A stretch of 64,000 nucleotides of DNA, from contig JAQUPQ010000004.1 in assembly GCA_028716525.1 (NCBI GenBank), positions 62,001 to 126,000 of the forward strand, read 5' to 3'. Below, piece after piece: positions 7,458 through 15,256 of this stretch. The stretch comes from Terriglobia bacterium (GTDB taxonomy: Bacteria > Acidobacteriota > Terriglobia > JAIQFV01). A model generated the notes under the pieces. The model made no database searches, was not told where the DNA came from, and saw only the letters and a list, made by a program, of their open reading frames with translations. The position numbers and the translations under genes were made by a program. Position 1 is the first letter of the stretch. Each line of letters begins with the position of its first letter.

Positions 7458-8561
7458 ATGAAATCTGAGAGAAAGACAGATTTGTTGGGAATGGAACTGT
7501 CCCGACTGGAAGCTCTGTTTGCCGACATGAGCCTGGAGCGTTTTCGGGCCCGCCAGGTATTTCATAACGTGTATGGGCGCCTGCGAACCGAGTTCTCTTC
7601 GATGACGGATTTGAGCAAGCCCCTTCGAAATGACTTGGCGAAGCGATTCACCATAAAGCTTCCTCACATCACGCGACGTACCGAGTCCTGCGACGGGACC
7701 ATCAAGTATCTTCTTCAACTGGAGGATACCGAAACGGTGGAATCGGTTTACATTCCGGAAACACATCGCACCACACTGTGTCTCTCCACCCAAGTGGGAT
7801 GTTCGTTTCGTTGCCGGTTCTGTTTGACTGCCAGTTTGGGTTTTAAGAGAAATTTGACGTTCGGTGAGATCGTCGGCCAGGTCATGTCCATTCTCTCGGA
7901 TCACAACGGGACTCTGAATTCCAGCTCGCGTTTGAATGTGGTGTTCATGGGAATGGGCGAGCCGCTGCTTAATTATGAGAACGTCATGGAAGCGATCCGT
8001 GTGATGGCTCATCCTGATGGGTTGGCGATTTCTCCGAAGCGCATGACGCTTTCAACCGCGGGCGTTATCCCGCGTTTGAGCGATTTGGGGCGCGAAAAAG
8101 TGCGGCCCCACTTGGCCGTTTCTCTGAGCGCCACGACCGAGGCGCAACGTAATGCGTTGATGCCCCACAACAGAAAATATTCCCTCGAAAGCTTGCTGGA
8201 AGCCTGTCGCCAGTATCCGTTATCAGCTCGTGAGCGGTTGACCTTCGAGTATGTTCTTTTGGACGGAGTGAACGATTCTTTGGACGATGCTCGGCGCTTG
8301 GTCAAACTCTTGGATGGAATTCGTGCCAAAATAAACCTGCTGGCATTGAATGAAGCGGCGGAATTACCGTTTCGTGCCTCGCCGCCCGAGCGCGTACATC
8401 AGTTTCAGGAATATCTGGCATCGAAACATGTCTCCGTGTTTGTTCGGAAACCGCGCGGACTCGATATTCTAGCAGCCTGCGGCCAGCTGAAGCGGGAGGT
8501 GGACCCGGCGGGGCTGGAGAATTTCAGGTCCAGGATCGATTCGGTGGCTCAACCGGCATGA
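7458..8561 (+). CDS. rlmN: 23S rRNA (adenine2503-C2)/tRNA (adenine37-C2) methyltransferase
   Basis: A 367-residue radical-SAM enzyme. The SAM/[4Fe-4S] motif C-x3-C-x2-C is at C115, C119 and C122 (GCSFRCRFC). The C-terminal cysteine that resolves the methyl intermediate is at about C341 (LDILAACGQL), and the second catalytic cysteine is not resolved by eye. FMGMGEPLLNYENV and LAVSLSA are characteristic RlmN/Cfr segments. The N-terminal region (FRARQVFHNVYG) is RlmN-like rather than Cfr-like. It modifies A2503 near the peptidyl-transferase centre and A37 of some tRNAs. It stands alone, divergent from the M16 peptidase. Identification is secure. Confidence 0.95.
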   Translation: MKSERKTDLLGMELSRLEALFADMSLERFRARQVFHNVYGRLRTEFSSMTDLSKPLRNDLAKRFTIKLPHITRRTESCDGTIKYLLQLEDTETVESVYIPETHRTTLCLSTQVGCSFRCRFCLTASLGFKRNLTFGEIVGQVMSILSDHNGTLNSSSRLNVVFMGMGEPLLNYENVMEAIRVMAHPDGLAISPKRMTLSTAGVIPRLSDLGREKVRPHLAVSLSATTEAQRNALMPHNRKYSLESLLEACRQYPLSARERLTFEYVLLDGVNDSLDDARRLVKLLDGIRAKINLLALNEAAELPFRASPPERVHQFQEYLASKHVSVFVRKPRGLDILAACGQLKREVDPAGLENFRSRIDSVAQPA

Positions 8562-8600
8562 GTGAGTGTCAGTCCAGGGATGATGTTGTCTATGAATAAA

Positions 8601-8744
8601 TTCCAAAAGCTAAATGAGCTCCAAATCTCACCCTTCAAATTCCAATCCGCAACGTGATGAGGGTGGACGGTGAGAATGGATTTCGTTTGGTAATTGGGTT
8701 TTGGATTCTATTTGGACTTTGGATACTGGAACTTGGAATTTTAA
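8601..8744. repeat. Low-complexity CCAA / TTGG intergenic block
   Basis: The rlmN-rhodanese interval (8562-8827) has no gene. Its left part (8601-8648) repeats short CCAAA and CAAATTCCAA phrases. Its right part (8685-8744) repeats the complement, TTTGG and TTGGAATTTT. The best arm is about 9 bp (8635-8644 with 8733-8742). The whole could fold into an imperfect long hairpin. Confidence 0.4.
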
Positions 8745-8827
8745 ACTTATTATTGCTGAAGAACGGAAACGCAGCCTTTTTAGATTAGTGGACAAATTCA
8801 GATCCGGGTCCTTATCGGAGGTTCATC

Positions 8828-9196
8828 ATGGAGCATTCACCCGCATTCTTGGCGTTGGTAAATGACGCCAAGTCGAGGATCAAGCAGTTAACGGTGGAGC
8901 AGGTGGTGGAGAAAATGAAGCGCGGCGACAAGTTCATTTTTGTCGACACACGCGAGGACAACGAATGGACTGCCGGGCGCGCCCAGGGGGCCATTCATTT
9001 GGGCCGCGGCGTTATTGAACGCGACATCGAGAAGGCCATTCCCGACCACCAGGCCGAAATCATTCTTTATTGCGGGGGCGGATTTCGTTCCGCTCTGGCG
9101 GCGGACAATCTTCGGAAAATGGGGTACGCCAACGCCATCTCGATGGATGGCGGCATTCGGCGCTGGCGGGAACTGAAATTGCCCGAAGAGAAGTAG
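8828..9196 (+). CDS. Rhodanese-domain sulfurtransferase
   Basis: A 122-residue single-domain rhodanese. The active-site loop begins at Cys82 (YCGGGFRSAL), which would carry the persulfide. VDTREDNEW and GAIHLGRG are the structural CH2A-like segments. CGGAGG lies 6-7 nt before the ATG. It is followed after 76 nt by the molybdoenzyme gene. Because some molybdoenzymes need a terminal sulfido ligand, a supply role is conceivable, but the sequence does not prove it. A general sulfur-relay or detoxification role is equally possible. Confidence 0.9.
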   Translation: MEHSPAFLALVNDAKSRIKQLTVEQVVEKMKRGDKFIFVDTREDNEWTAGRAQGAIHLGRGVIERDIEKAIPDHQAEIILYCGGGFRSALAADNLRKMGYANAISMDGGIRRWRELKLPEEK

Positions 9197-9272
9197 AGCC
9201 GCTTCGTGTCGAGAGCGGATTTCTCGGGATGTCGTCCGGAACGAGACTGTTGAAGACCTCAACTAACAGTTT

Positions 9273-11462
9273 ATGTCCTTAACTCAATTCATGCCCTTCG
9301 GTTTGGGACATTCCAAGCCGAAGCATTACCGCTCCATGGCTCAGGCGTTCTGGGAGAACCGCGATAACCTCTCTCATGGTTGGCGTGTGTTGCGCCATGG
9401 TGTGTGTGATGGCTGTTCACTGGGCCCCCGGGGTCTGCGGGATGACGTCATCCCGGGAGTCCATCTCTGCATGACGCGGCTCAATCTGCTGCGCCTGAAT
9501 ACCATGGGGGCAGTGCCGGACGAGGCTTTTTCCGATATCGAACAACTGCGCCGGCTTTCCAATGAGGAGCTGCACCGGCTGGGCCGCTTGCCTTATCCCA
9601 TGATCCGGCGGCGCGGCGATCGTGGTTTCACCCGCCTCTCCTGGAGCGCGGCAATGGAACAGATACGCGCAGAGCTTCAAAACATCCCTCCAAATCGCAC
9701 GGGTTTTTTTGCGACCTCGCGCGGGTTGACCAATGAGGCCTATTACACTTTTCAGAAACTGGCTCGCCTGTGGGGCACGAACAACATCGATTTGTGTTCG
9801 CGGCTCTGCCATGCCGCTTCGGTTTACGGATTGAAGGAGACCCTCGGAGTGGGCGCTCCCAGCTGCTCGCTCTCCGATTTTATTGGAACGGATCTTTTGG
9901 TCCTGTTTGGAACCGATCTGGCGAACAATCAACCGGTCACAACCAAATACATGCACTACGCGAAGAGGCAGGGTACGCGCATCGTGGTGGTTAATCCCAT
10001 GCGCGAACCGGCTCTGGAGCGTTATTGGGTACCTTCTGTACTCTCCAGTGCCGTGTTTGGAACCAAGTTGATGGACGATTTCTTTCAGGTCAACGTGGGC
10101 GGCGACCTGGCTTTTATCAACGGTGTCATCAAGCATTTGTTTGAGAAGGGCTGGCTGGATAGCGAGTTTATCGAAAAACATACGACCCATTTTGACGCCC
10201 TGCGGATGGAATTGAACCGACAACCCTGGGAAGCCTTGGAGTTGCAATCGGGGTTATCCCGTCAAGAGATGCTGCGGTTTGCGACCCTGTTCCACGAGGC
10301 TCGGACGGCGGTTCTCTGTTACAGCATGGGACTGACCCAACATGCCCACGGTGTCGACAACGTGAAGGCCATCGCCAATTTGGCGTTGTCGCGAGGAATG
10401 CTGGGACGCGAAAAGTGCGGAATCATGGCGATTCGCGGACACTCGGGCGTTCAAGGCGGAGGCGAATGCGGGGTCGATGCCGACAAATTTCCCGGTGGGT
10501 TCGAGGTGAATTCCGAGAATGCCCAACGCTTCACCGCATTGTGGCATCGCTCCATTCCCTCGGGCAAAGGATTAAAGACCGCCCAAATGATCGAGGCCGC
10601 CCATCGGGGAGAAATTGAAGCCTTGTACACCATCGGTGGGAATCTTCTGGAAACGATGCCCGACCGCGATTTCGTGCGGCAGGCCATCCAGCGTGTGAGG
10701 GTACGCATTCATCAGGACATTGTTCTCAACAGCTATGCCGTGTTTGATGATACCGAGTTGCTGATTCTGCTTCCCGGTCAAACACGCTATGAAAGTGGCG
10801 GGACCTCCACCTCGACTGAGCGGCGCATCCGATATTCTCCGAAAATTCCGGGACACGGGATGGCGGAAACATTGCCGGAGTGGGAAATACCCTGTCGCAT
10901 CGGCCAGACCCTCCTGCCGGATTGCAAAAATGAATTTCGTTATGCCGACGACGGAGAAATTCGCCGGGAAATGGCGCGCGCCATGCCGATGTACAAGGGG
11001 ATCGAAAATTTGAAGGAGGAAGGCGATAGTCTGCAGTGGGGCGGCCCTTTTCTACATCGTGGCGGCGTCTTTGAGAAGATGCCGCAAGGTCGCGCCCGAT
11101 TCGCTCCCTTGCGGCTTCCGCCTTGGGAGATACCGGTCGGGAAGTTTCTATTAACAACGCGTCGGGGAAAACAATTCAATTCCATGACGCAGGGATTTGA
11201 GGATTCCCTGGTGGGGGTGAAACGCCGGGATACTATTTTCATTTCACCTCAGGATGCAGAGAAGTTGGGTCTTGAGGAGGGGTGTCCTGTGGTGGTGCGT
11301 TCCCCGTGCGGATCCCTGCGTGGAGTGGCTCACCTCTGCGACACCAAACCCCGCAATCTCCAAGCCTATTGGCCGGAAGCCAATGTTCTCATCCCTCGGC
11401 GTTACGACCCCGTCTCCGGCGAGCCGGATTATAACTGTCTGGTCGAGGTGGTGAAAGATTAG
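9273..11462 (+). CDS. FdhF/YdeP-family molybdopterin oxidoreductase
   Basis: A 729-residue bis-MGD enzyme of the formate dehydrogenase alpha-like YdeP subgroup. The N-terminal CDGC (C45, C48) and HLC (C66) replace the four-cysteine cluster motif of classical FdhF, so any Fe-S site is atypical. Cys179 (CSRLCHAASVYG) stands where FdhF has selenocysteine and would ligate molybdenum. The molybdopterin-binding stretches (FGTDLANNQP, VVNPMREPALERYW) and the C-terminal guanine-dinucleotide domain (TRRGKQFNSMT, DAEKLGLEEG) are present. No twin-arginine signal is seen, so it is cytoplasmic. No partner electron-transfer subunit or fdhD is adjacent. The substrate is unknown: formate is possible, and an acid-resistance role is known for E. 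coli YdeP. Confidence 0.88.
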   Translation: MSLTQFMPFGLGHSKPKHYRSMAQAFWENRDNLSHGWRVLRHGVCDGCSLGPRGLRDDVIPGVHLCMTRLNLLRLNTMGAVPDEAFSDIEQLRRLSNEELHRLGRLPYPMIRRRGDRGFTRLSWSAAMEQIRAELQNIPPNRTGFFATSRGLTNEAYYTFQKLARLWGTNNIDLCSRLCHAASVYGLKETLGVGAPSCSLSDFIGTDLLVLFGTDLANNQPVTTKYMHYAKRQGTRIVVVNPMREPALERYWVPSVLSSAVFGTKLMDDFFQVNVGGDLAFINGVIKHLFEKGWLDSEFIEKHTTHFDALRMELNRQPWEALELQSGLSRQEMLRFATLFHEARTAVLCYSMGLTQHAHGVDNVKAIANLALSRGMLGREKCGIMAIRGHSGVQGGGECGVDADKFPGGFEVNSENAQRFTALWHRSIPSGKGLKTAQMIEAAHRGEIEALYTIGGNLLETMPDRDFVRQAIQRVRVRIHQDIVLNSYAVFDDTELLILLPGQTRYESGGTSTSTERRIRYSPKIPGHGMAETLPEWEIPCRIGQTLLPDCKNEFRYADDGEIRREMARAMPMYKGIENLKEEGDSLQWGGPFLHRGGVFEKMPQGRARFAPLRLPPWEIPVGKFLLTTRRGKQFNSMTQGFEDSLVGVKRRDTIFISPQDAEKLGLEEGCPVVVRSPCGSLRGVAHLCDTKPRNLQAYWPEANVLIPRRYDPVSGEPDYNCLVEVVKD

Positions 11463-11561
11463 CCGCCGGCCGATGAGATTGATCCTGTTGTCTGGACAGT
11501 TTTCCATAGCTGCTTTAAAATTTCGGTTTTGAATGTTGAAACCGGATGCGAGGAGCGCCGC

Positions 11562-12944
11562 TTGGCAAGTTTTTACATCATCAATTTTGGATGTCGTGCC
11601 ACGCAGGCCGATGGCGGCGAGATTGAACAGGCCCTGCGGGCCCAGCGCTACGTCAAGGCGAACGGGCTGGAAGACGCCAATGTCGTTGTGTTGAACACCT
11701 GTACGGTAACTGCAGCTGCCGACCGGGACGCGCGGCAGACGATCCGGCGCGTTCAGCGCCAGAATCCCACGGCCAAGATCGTGGTCACGGGCTGCTACGC
11801 TCAGCGCGCACCCGAGGAGATTCTGGAAATGCCCGGCGTCCACTTTGTGGTCGGGAATTCGCACAAGGATCGATTGGTCGAGATTGTCGATGCCCGATTG
11901 CAAGGCTTCGCGACTGAAGGCTCTCCTGTTCATGAGGGAACAGATCGAAACGAAGGCTTGTCCTGCACAGCCGAAGTTTATGTGGAAGGTTTCTCCCGGC
12001 GCGAGCGGATTCCCTTTGTTTCGCAAACGTTCTTTGGGGCGGCCGACCGAACCCGACCCTCCCTCAAGATCCAGGACGGATGCGATGCCAACTGCTCGTT
12101 TTGCATCATTCCCACGGTGCGCGGCCGCAGTCGAAGCTTGGACCCAATCGAGGTGAAAAAGCAGGTGGCTGCATTGGCGGCTCAAGGATACCGGGAGGTT
12201 GTGCTGTCGGGGATTCATCTTGGCAGCTATGGACGCGATCGTGGAGATGGATCGACACTGTTGAAACTTTTGGAATCGCTCGAGGAGATCGAAGAGCTGG
12301 GTCGAATCCGCCTCAGTTCCATCGAGCCGCTGGAAGTGAATGCCGCATTGATCTCTCACGTGGCTCAGTCGAAGAAATTTGCCAAACATTTCCACGTCCC
12401 GATGCAGAGTGGCGTTGATCGAATTTTGCGGGCCATGCGCCGGCCCTACACCTCGGCACAGTATGCGGAAGTGGTGTCGTCCATTCGTGAAAATATCCCG
12501 GATGCCGCCATTGGGGCCGACGTCATTACGGGGTTTCCCGGTGAGACGGAATTCGAGCATCGATCCACGCTCGAGTTCGTCGAAGCCTCTCCACTGACTT
12601 ATCTCCATGTGTTTTCGTTCTCACCGCGCCCCGGAACACCTGCCGCGTTGATGCGGGGCAGCATTGCGCCTGAGACGATGAAGCGCCGGAGCGGCGAGCT
12701 GCGGCAATTGGGACTGAAGAAAAAATTGGGGTTCCAGCAAGAGATGGTGGGGCGCATTCTGTCCGCAGTGACGCTGGATCGCGCAGGCAACGATTTGACG
12801 GAAGCGATGAGTAGCAATTTCCTCGAAATCAGGATTGAGGGTTCTCGGCTCGCACCCAACCTCTTCCTCGATGTGGAGGTGAAGGCCATTGAAAACAGCG
12901 TGCTCCTGGGAACAGTGCGGAAGGCGGGGCCTTCCGTGGTTTAA
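11562..12944 (+). CDS. mtaB: tRNA (t6A37) C2-methylthiotransferase MtaB
   Basis: A 460-residue methylthiotransferase. Three N-terminal cysteines of the UPF0004 domain (C11, C47, C78) hold the auxiliary cluster. The radical-SAM triad is C174, C178 and C181 (GCDANCSFC). The lead phrase FGCRATQADGGEIEQ is typical of the MtaB branch. It converts t6A37 to ms2t6A37 in tRNAs reading ANN codons. TTG 11562 is preferred because AGGAG lies 6 nt upstream and homologues start there; another in-frame TTG at 11529 lacks an SD. The C-terminal TRAM-like region appears shortened. A paralogue, miaB, lies at 60.4 kb. Confidence 0.9.
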   Translation: MASFYIINFGCRATQADGGEIEQALRAQRYVKANGLEDANVVVLNTCTVTAAADRDARQTIRRVQRQNPTAKIVVTGCYAQRAPEEILEMPGVHFVVGNSHKDRLVEIVDARLQGFATEGSPVHEGTDRNEGLSCTAEVYVEGFSRRERIPFVSQTFFGAADRTRPSLKIQDGCDANCSFCIIPTVRGRSRSLDPIEVKKQVAALAAQGYREVVLSGIHLGSYGRDRGDGSTLLKLLESLEEIEELGRIRLSSIEPLEVNAALISHVAQSKKFAKHFHVPMQSGVDRILRAMRRPYTSAQYAEVVSSIRENIPDAAIGADVITGFPGETEFEHRSTLEFVEASPLTYLHVFSFSPRPGTPAALMRGSIAPETMKRRSGELRQLGLKKKLGFQQEMVGRILSAVTLDRAGNDLTEAMSSNFLEIRIEGSRLAPNLFLDVEVKAIENSVLLGTVRKAGPSVV

Positions 12945-13013
12945 CTTGGATCTGATTCTTGCCATTGAGATTTTCCAGTCAAAATCTACGGAGCTTGTAG
13001 TCCATCGACAGAG

Positions 13014-13222
13014 TTCAACAGGTTGCTGAAAAACCTAATTCAAGGAAAGTGATGCGAAAGTTTGGAGTGCGCCGCCTAGGGCGGCGCTTTGGATGGGGTT
13101 AGCAACCCTTTTGCTTCGGCCATCCCATCTTTCATGCCCTGTTTCAATGCGAGAATCCAAAGCGGTCCGCCTGGGCGGATTGCCGCCGCACTCTACAAAA
13201 TTGTTTTGCAGCAACCTATTAA
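13014..13222. mobile_element. MITE-like palindromic insertion element
   Basis: The ends are inverted copies of each other: left AACAGGTTGCTGAAAAAC (13017-13034), right TTGTTTTGCAGCAACCTATT (13201-13220). Inside each end sits a GC-rich palindromic unit in opposite orientation. One is GCGCCGCC-TAG-GGCGGCGC (13069-13087), followed by TTTGGAT; the other is at 13156-13194, preceded by ATCCAAAG. The roughly 209-bp element encodes no transposase. It fills most of the mtaB-pgeF interval (12945-13271), and its 3' part is read through by the upstream extension of the pgeF frame. Confidence 0.6.
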
Positions 13223-13271
13223 TCGTGCACTGAAATCCACCGCGTCAATCGACGGCAGGAGGCCCTGGCGA

Positions 13272-14072
13272 TTGTTTGAAGAATTAGAAAAAAACGGCTT
13301 AGTTATTCTTCAAGAAAAATCCCTGTCTGAGCTCCCGTGGCTACGGCACGGTTTTTCCACCCGTCCGGGAGGCGCGAGCGCTTTCCCGAAGGATTCCCTT
13401 AACCTTGGATTTGTGCCGGAGGACTCGCGAGATGCCGTCCTGGCCAATCGCAAGCTGTTTTATGAGGCCGTGGGAGTAACCGGCTTCGCGCATTTGCAAT
13501 TGCGCCAAGTGCATTCCGATCGGGTCCTGTGTGCGAATAATCTCGAAGATATCGAAACAAGAAATTCGGCCGATGCCGCCATCACGGGATTGCCGAAGTT
13601 GGCATTAACGGTCTTGACGGCCGATTGCGTGCCCGTGATTGTGGCCGATCCGGACCGTCATGTGATATCCGTAGTTCACGCCGGATGGCGCGGAACGCTG
13701 CAGCAGGTTCTGTACAAAACATTGGAGCGCCTTCACGCAGATTTTCAATGCAGCCCCGGGAATTTGCGGGTGGCCTTGGGTCCTTCGATTCGGGCGTGTT
13801 GTTATGAGGTGGAAAATGACGTTCGTGAGGCTTTCGAAACCGCAGAGATTTCCACCGAGCCGTGGTTCATCTCGATAGACGCGGCCTCTAAAAAATTTCG
13901 TATGGATTTGATAGCGGCGAACTTGGAGCAGCTGAAGTCCGCGGGAGTTCCACCGAGTAATGTCGCCGTAGCTCCTGATTGTACGGCCTGCCACACTGAA
14001 AAGTATTTTTCACATCGCCGGGAAGCAGGAAAAACAGGTCGCCTGATGGCGCTCGTGGCCATCAGCCCATAG
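13272..14072 (+). CDS. pgeF: Peptidoglycan editing factor / multicopper-type laccase-domain protein (YfiH)
   Basis: A 266-residue PgeF-family protein. The metal/nucleophile motifs LTADCVPVIV, HAGWRGT and GPSIRACCYEV, and the late DCTACH...FSHRR, are all present. The E. coli member removes L-Ser-containing errors from UDP-MurNAc peptides; others oxidise phenols or deaminate adenosine. TTG 13272 has AGGAGG 9 nt upstream and gives the usual family length. The open frame continues upstream to 13089 only because it crosses the MITE-like element. The next gene is 93 nt downstream. The family is secure; the exact substrate is not. Confidence 0.88.
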   Translation: MFEELEKNGLVILQEKSLSELPWLRHGFSTRPGGASAFPKDSLNLGFVPEDSRDAVLANRKLFYEAVGVTGFAHLQLRQVHSDRVLCANNLEDIETRNSADAAITGLPKLALTVLTADCVPVIVADPDRHVISVVHAGWRGTLQQVLYKTLERLHADFQCSPGNLRVALGPSIRACCYEVENDVREAFETAEISTEPWFISIDAASKKFRMDLIAANLEQLKSAGVPPSNVAVAPDCTACHTEKYFSHRREAGKTGRLMALVAISP

Positions 14073-14165
14073 AACTGGTGAGGTGAGAAGTGAATGGAGA
14101 TCCATCGGACCTCCGGGTCTATAATCGACAGGCACGTTGAGAGGGGTAGGGAAAAAATCGGTTTT

Positions 14166-15074
14166 ATGATCTCGAAATTTCAAGGAGTGATATTGGGAGC
14201 GGCTGTGGGGGATGCCCTATCGGCGCCCGTGCAGTTTCTGTCGCGTCGGGAAATTCAGGATCAGTACCAGGAAGTGCGCGACATGATGGGCGGCGGATGG
14301 CTCAATCTGCGGCAAGGCGAATTTTCGCATGACACTCAAATGATGTTGTGCACGCTGGAATCTATCCTGGAGTCGGGCCGGTTTGAGGTTGACCCCAGCA
14401 TTCAGAAGCTTCTTTTGTGGTACAAGAAACGGCCCAAGGGCATCGGCAAAACTACCCAGGAATCGCTCAAGCGGATCAGCAGGGGAGAATCGTGGAGGTC
14501 GGCTTCTCAGGAAGTGTATCGGAAACGGCCGCACATGAGCGCCGGGGATGGTGCCCTCATCCGATCATTACCGATCGCGTTGCGGTACACCTCGGATCTC
14601 AACTCCCTGGTCACACACTCCACGGACTCGGCCATGATTACTCACGCCGATCCCATGGCTGCAACCGGTGTGGTGTTGCTCAATATGATGATTTCGGAGC
14701 TCCTGCAGTCGACCCAGAAAGACCCCAGGCCGGTGTGTATGGACCGGCTTTTCGGCGCCCAGAACAATCTTTGGAAAAACATTTTTGATGAGATCGATTA
14801 CCTGGATGAAGACGATTTGATTGCTTCGGGTTATGTGGTCGACACCCTGCAGTCCGCCTTGTGGTGTTTTTTGAAAACCCGTAGTTTTGAAGAGGCCTTG
14901 ATCATGGCGGTCAATCGGGGAAACGATGTATACGCCCTCGCCGCGGTCACCGGTGCTCTTTCCGGAGCACATTATGGTGTTAAGAATATTCCATCACGTT
15001 GGTTGGACGCTTTGGAACATCGCGACGCTTTAATGGGACTCTCCGGAAAAATTTACGCCCTCATTCATCAATGA
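14166..15074 (+). CDS. ADP-ribosylglycohydrolase-family protein with depleted metal site
   Basis: A 302-residue member of the DraG/ARH fold. The N-terminal segment GVILGAAVGDALSAPVQF and the C-terminal VTGALSGAHYG are clearly of this family. The usual paired acidic ligands are changed. The first T/S-D-D site reads S-H-D (54-56, in FSHDTQMM). The second G-D-x-D-T site reads N-D-V-Y-A (253-257, in NRGNDVYALAA). One of two Asp is therefore lost at each site, plus the Thr. Removal of ADP-ribose may be weak or absent; it may bind ADP-ribosylated ligands or do something else. ATG 14166 starts at the conserved domain; an in-frame upstream start at 14094 is less likely. No partner ADP-ribosyltransferase is nearby. 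Confidence 0.8.
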   Translation: MISKFQGVILGAAVGDALSAPVQFLSRREIQDQYQEVRDMMGGGWLNLRQGEFSHDTQMMLCTLESILESGRFEVDPSIQKLLLWYKKRPKGIGKTTQESLKRISRGESWRSASQEVYRKRPHMSAGDGALIRSLPIALRYTSDLNSLVTHSTDSAMITHADPMAATGVVLLNMMISELLQSTQKDPRPVCMDRLFGAQNNLWKNIFDEIDYLDEDDLIASGYVVDTLQSALWCFLKTRSFEEALIMAVNRGNDVYALAAVTGALSGAHYGVKNIPSRWLDALEHRDALMGLSGKIYALIHQ

Positions 15075-15134
15075 ACCTTTTTCTCGGCTTGCCGCCGCTT
15101 TCCAAACCTCAATTCCTTCAAAACATCTAGGGTC

Positions 15135-15164
15135 TTGGCAAATCAAAATGTTGTGTGCTAGACT
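15135..15164 (+). promoter_or_regulatory. Predicted promoter upstream of smc
   Basis: TTGGCA (15135-15140), 18-bp spacer, TAGACT (15159-15164). It lies about 90 nt before the smc GTG. Confidence 0.5.
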
Positions 15165-15256
15165 CCCAATGATTCAATAGGTTGTATGTTCCGACCAATA
15201 TTGTGAACTGCAGTGGGGCAGTCTTTTTCCATCAAACTCCGTTTAAAGGTTGAATT

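Noticed and set aside
13089-13271. Upstream extension of the pgeF reading frame (about 61 codons)
   Set aside because: It lies in the MITE-like element and lacks an SD, while TTG 13272 has AGGAGG 9 nt upstream and fits the family length.
12945-13271. CRISPR-like repeat unit in the GC-rich palindromes
   Set aside because: Only two copies in inverted orientation, with no regular spacers and no cas genes.
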